Below are positions 14,152-16,496 of a stretch of DNA of 16,496 bases, piece after piece. The notes beneath the pieces are model-generated. The model saw only the letters and a list, made by a program, of their open reading frames with translations, made no database searches and had not been told where the DNA came from. Source of the DNA: Desulfovibrionaceae bacterium UBA3823. GTDB taxonomy: Bacteria; Desulfobacterota; Desulfovibrionia; Desulfovibrionales; Desulfovibrionaceae. A program made the position numbers and the translations under genes. The stretch lies in NCBI GenBank assembly GCA_002369295.1, contig DFDR01000145.1, positions 1 through 16,496 of the forward strand. The letters run 5' to 3'. How positions within the stretch are numbered: position 1 is the stretch's first letter; each line of letters starts with the position of its first letter.

Positions 14152-15108
14152 CTATCCCGGTTTCTGCGGCGGGTCTCCAGCCTCGTCCAGGGCGCGCACG
14201 TCCTTGACAAACTGCCGCCAGGAAGGGAGGAGCTTTTTCCGGTAGATTTCGGGGAAGCGCCTGTGGTGCAGGAGGCCGTTCATCTGCATCATGAACTCGA
14301 TGCAGGCATCGCGCTGGCCCGATGCGGGCAGGGTCTGCATCTGGCGCTGCCAGGAGGCGAGCGCGGCCTGCTCGAGCCAGGCCTGCATGCAGGGAGAGAT
14401 CCACGGCCGGCTGGACGCGCGGGCCAGATCCTTCAGGGCGCCGAGCCCCTGCTCTATTTCGGCAAACCAGGTCTCGCACAGGGCTTCGGCAAGCTTCTGG
14501 CGGGCGGCCTCCGCCTGCTCCACGGCCTTGGCGCAGGCTGTGCAGGCCTCGTGGAGGATCAGGGAGCCGGGCTTGTCCTGCTGCTTCGCCGCGGCGCGGG
14601 CCGCCTCCATGAGCGCCGAAAGGGCCTTGGAAAAGTGTTCGTTGCGCAGGGCCACGGCCTTGTCGAAGAAGCCCTCGATGCGCTCGTCCTCCCAGTAGCG
14701 CTCCCGGAGGGCAGCCTGGAGGGCGTCGTCGCCTTCGGCGTAGCAGTAGAGCAGGTCGCAGGCCATGTTGTAGTTGAAGTGGGGCATGCCGGCGAGGAAG
14801 AGCAGGCCGTCGGTGTCGAAGTCATGCTTGACGGCCTGGGCGTCGAAGCGGGAGAGGAAGTCCAGGCTTCCCGGCTCTCTGCGGTCCTTCACGGCCTTGA
14901 GGATGTAGGAGAGGTACTTCAGCTGGGCGCCGAGGGCGCCCTCCGCCATCATGGCGAAGCCGGCGCAGTCGAAGCCCATGAAGTCCTTCCAGGACCCCAG
15001 GGGCTTCCAGGACTTGTCGCAGGCAAGCTTCGGCAGAGGGTGCTGGCAGTCCGGGCAGCGCTCGAGGCCGTTTTCCCAGAAATGGTGGTGGCAGCTGGGG
15101 CAGATCAT
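14152..15108 (-). CDS. Zinc-ribbon protein, paralogue B of a tandem pair, unknown function
   Basis: The 318-aa product opens with a four-cysteine zinc ribbon (CPSC at 3-6, CPDC at 18-21, Trp at 11) and then PLGSWKDF at 36-43. The remaining ~270 residues appear helical, with Ala-, Gln- and Glu-rich stretches (for example ARAAAKQQDKPG and EAARQKLAEALCETWFAEIE), but no enzyme motif, signal peptide or membrane segment is visible. The C-terminal FPEIYRKKLLPSWRQFV matches the same region of its upstream neighbour. ATG 15108 is supported by GGGAGG seven bases upstream. It begins 17 bases after the neighbour's stop, so the two are almost surely co-transcribed. I do not recognise the family beyond the zinc ribbon. 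A cytoplasmic protein- or nucleic-acid-contact role is a guess. Confidence 0.85.
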   Translation of the reverse strand: MICPSCHHHFWENGLERCPDCQHPLPKLACDKSWKPLGSWKDFMGFDCAGFAMMAEGALGAQLKYLSYILKAVKDRREPGSLDFLSRFDAQAVKHDFDTDGLLFLAGMPHFNYNMACDLLYCYAEGDDALQAALRERYWEDERIEGFFDKAVALRNEHFSKALSALMEAARAAAKQQDKPGSLILHEACTACAKAVEQAEAARQKLAEALCETWFAEIEQGLGALKDLARASSRPWISPCMQAWLEQAALASWQRQMQTLPASGQRDACIEFMMQMNGLLHHRRFPEIYRKKLLPSWRQFVKDVRALDEAGDPPQKPG

Positions 15109-15125
15109 GGTTCGGCCTCCCTTTC

Positions 15126-16097
15126 CTAGGCCTGGCCCTGGCTGCCGGCTTCGGCCGGGTCCTGGGCCCTGACAAAGGCGTTCCAGGCAGGCTCGAGCTG
15201 CTTTTTGTAGACTGCGGGCAGGCTTTTGTGCAGGCAGCAGGAGCTCATCTCGATGGCCATGGCCGTCCTCGCGGGGCCCGTCTGGGGCGCCTCGCAGAAG
15301 CGCTGCATGCGCCCCGTCCAGCGGCCGAGGATCATCTGCTCCATGCGGGCCTGGAAGTTCTTGACGCGGGGCGAGGCCGCCTTCTGCGCCGTCTTGCGCA
15401 GCTTGGTCAGCAGCCTGGCCGCCTTGGCGGCCGCGTATTCGCCGGCCTGATCCATGAGCAGGCTCCTGGCGTCGGAAAGGGCCGAGAGCGCCGCAAAGAC
15501 AGGCTCGACCTCGCTGGCAAAGGGAAGCTCCCGCCAGTGGACCCTGGCTGTCCTGGCCTCCTCGAGACGGCCTGCGCGCAGGGCGTCGAGCCGGGCCAGG
15601 AAGTCCAGGTGGGCGGGCTCGAAGACCTCCAGCCTCGCCTGGTAGGCCCTGTCGCTGATCTCCTGCCGCTCCAGCGCGCCCCAGAGCAGGGGCTTGACCG
15701 CACTGGCGCAGGCCTCGATGTCGGCGCAGAGGCACCACATGAGATCCACCATGAAATCGGCAATCCTTGCCGGCGCTTCCAGCGCCCGGCGCAGGGAAAG
15801 ATAGTCGAGGCTCTGGTCCGCGCCGCAGGCGTGGTAGTCCATGAGGGCAAGAAGCGCGCCCCTGTCTGCGCTCTGGTCCAGCCACTCGGTCTGGACGGCG
15901 AAGAGGCGGAAGTCGAGCCCAAAGGCGATGTCGGCCTGGGTCCAGCAGGCTATCTTGCACAGCATCGCAAAGTCGTGCCAGGAGGCCAGGGGCGCGGCGC
16001 CGGAATCGGGAAAGATGCCGGGAAGCGCCTTTCCGCAGCTGGGGCAGGCGCCGGGATCGCGGTCCCAGACGTGGCGGCCGCAGTAGGGACAGAACAT
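15126..16097 (-). CDS. Zinc-ribbon protein, paralogue A of a tandem pair, unknown function
   Basis: The 323-aa product has cysteines at 3, 6, 18 and 21 (CPYC and CPSC) with Trp at 11, exactly the spacing of the next gene. PLASWHDF falls at 36-43, also at the same residue positions as in its paralogue. The body is helical (RLEEARTARVHWRELPF; AAAKAARLLTKLRKTAQKAA). The C-terminal part has LPAVYKKQLEPAWNAFV, matching FPEIYRKKLLPSWRQFV next door. The zinc ribbon and C-terminus are conserved between the pair while the middle has diverged strongly, so the duplication is old. ATG 16097 follows GAGGAG with good spacing. No signal peptide or membrane segment is seen. Function unknown. Confidence 0.85.
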   Translation of the reverse strand: MFCPYCGRHVWDRDPGACPSCGKALPGIFPDSGAAPLASWHDFAMLCKIACWTQADIAFGLDFRLFAVQTEWLDQSADRGALLALMDYHACGADQSLDYLSLRRALEAPARIADFMVDLMWCLCADIEACASAVKPLLWGALERQEISDRAYQARLEVFEPAHLDFLARLDALRAGRLEEARTARVHWRELPFASEVEPVFAALSALSDARSLLMDQAGEYAAAKAARLLTKLRKTAQKAASPRVKNFQARMEQMILGRWTGRMQRFCEAPQTGPARTAMAIEMSSCCLHKSLPAVYKKQLEPAWNAFVRAQDPAEAGSQGQA

Positions 16098-16192
16098 GCA
16101 GGACTCCTCGTGCCGGCTGGAAGAGCGCGGTCAAAGGTTCAGGAAAGGCGGCAGGACGCCTCTGCCAGACGGGGCCGAACGGGGCCCCAGCC

Positions 16193-16227
16193 AGGATCTG
16201 GCGAAGCAGGATCTGGCGGAGCAGGAT
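16193..16227. repeat. 15-bp tandem duplication upstream of the zinc-ribbon pair
   Basis: AGGATCTGGCGAAGC (16193-16207) is followed directly by AGGATCTGGCGGAGC (16208-16222) and a truncated third copy AGGAT (16223-16227). It lies about 95 bases upstream of the first zinc-ribbon start, in the likely leader or promoter region. Confidence 0.8.
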
Positions 16228-16324
16228 GCTACACCAAAGCCCCCCTGCCGTCATCTGCATCCGCAGGGACGCACACGGGCCTTGCCCGCAGCCAGCGATG
16301 GCCTTCTCTGCCGGCGCCCTGCCT

Positions 16325-16341
16325 GCGCGGGGACCCCGCGC
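16325..16341. repeat. GC-rich inverted repeat after the right-edge gene
   Basis: GCGCGGGG (16325-16332) and CCCCGCGC (16334-16341) are perfectly symmetrical around one A. In RNA, a 6-bp stem with a five-base loop would form. It starts four bases beyond the stop codon of the right-edge minus-strand gene, a terminator-like position, but has no T-run. Confidence 0.45.
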
Positions 16342-16344
16342 GCC

Positions 16345-16496
16345 TCAGGGCCGGAGGAGGCCGTCCAGCTCCGCTTCCGCGTCTTCCCAAGCTTCGCTTC
16401 TGCCCTGCTGGGGCGCCACGGACGAGCCGCCTTGGCGCTTCTGCACGACAAAGCGCGCCACGCCCGGGGCGCAGGCAAGGGGAGCGGAGGCAAGCC
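16345..16496 (-). CDS. C-terminal end of an unidentified gene (truncated by window edge)
   Basis: One minus-strand frame is open from the window edge to a TGA at 16347-16345 and encodes about 49 residues, including GVARFVVQKRQGG, then a linker and EAWEDAEAELDGLLRP. The base composition at codon position 3 and the mixed acidic/hydrophobic end look like real coding sequence. The alternative frame here gives an Arg/Ser/Pro-rich protein typical of a shadow. The stop lies about 250 bases before the zinc-ribbon gene in the same direction, so they may share a transcript. Too little remains to name it. Confidence 0.5.
   Translation of the reverse strand, partial: LASAPLACAPGVARFVVQKRQGGSSVAPQQGRSEAWEDAEAELDGLLRP

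Overview
The window looks like chromosomal DNA from a GC-rich Gram-negative bacterium, most likely a Desulfovibrionaceae-type (Desulfobacterota) organism. The clues are the rpoN / long-form hpf / rapZ neighbourhood, the form of ArgH, and a second EF-G-like gene outside a ribosomal-protein operon. This placement is inferred from protein motifs and gene order, not from a database search. Most of the window is very GC-rich. The left ~450 bases are strikingly AT-rich (about a quarter G+C) and bases ~450-900 are intermediate (about half G+C), marking foreign, decayed mobile-element DNA.

Left to right: (1) 1-~910, a wrecked transposase on the minus strand. A 5' fragment and a compositionally different 3' fragment are joined out of frame, and the 3' fragment is broken by a further frameshift and runs off the left edge. 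CCAATAG-based palindromes flank it. (2) 936-2607, minus strand: hpf (ribosome hibernation factor, long form) then rapZ (RNase adapter/P-loop NTPase). (3) 2608-3277, a long intergenic region with tandem repeats and hairpins. (4) 3278-5473, plus strand: a 731-aa Sel1/TPR-like repeat protein. (5) 5701-7137, minus strand: rpoN (sigma-54). The repeat-protein gene therefore separates rpoN from hpf-rapZ, which are normally consecutive, and ptsN and lptB are missing from their usual places. (6) 7138-7707, a divergent control region with a good sigma-70-type promoter for argH. (7) 7708-13866, plus strand, a tightly packed five-gene run: argH, a single-pass membrane protein with an acidic tail, a protein faintly like HisD/ALDH, an EF-G paralogue, and rsmA (ksgA). 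(8) 16097-14152, minus strand: two adjacent paralogous proteins with an identical N-terminal four-cysteine zinc-ribbon layout. (9) The C-terminal end of another minus-strand gene at the right edge.

Functional themes are translation and ribosome status (HPF, EF-G paralogue, RsmA), sigma-54 and envelope or RNA-decay regulation (RpoN, RapZ), and arginine synthesis (ArgH). The genuinely undescribed-looking parts are the tandem zinc-ribbon pair, the two unassigned genes between argH and the EF-G gene, and the Sel1-type gene sitting inside the rpoN cluster. I found no CRISPR array, tRNA or rRNA, prophage, or obvious defence system. A recurring oddity is short tandem duplications (12-24 bp units) in intergenic DNA and in disordered protein segments.
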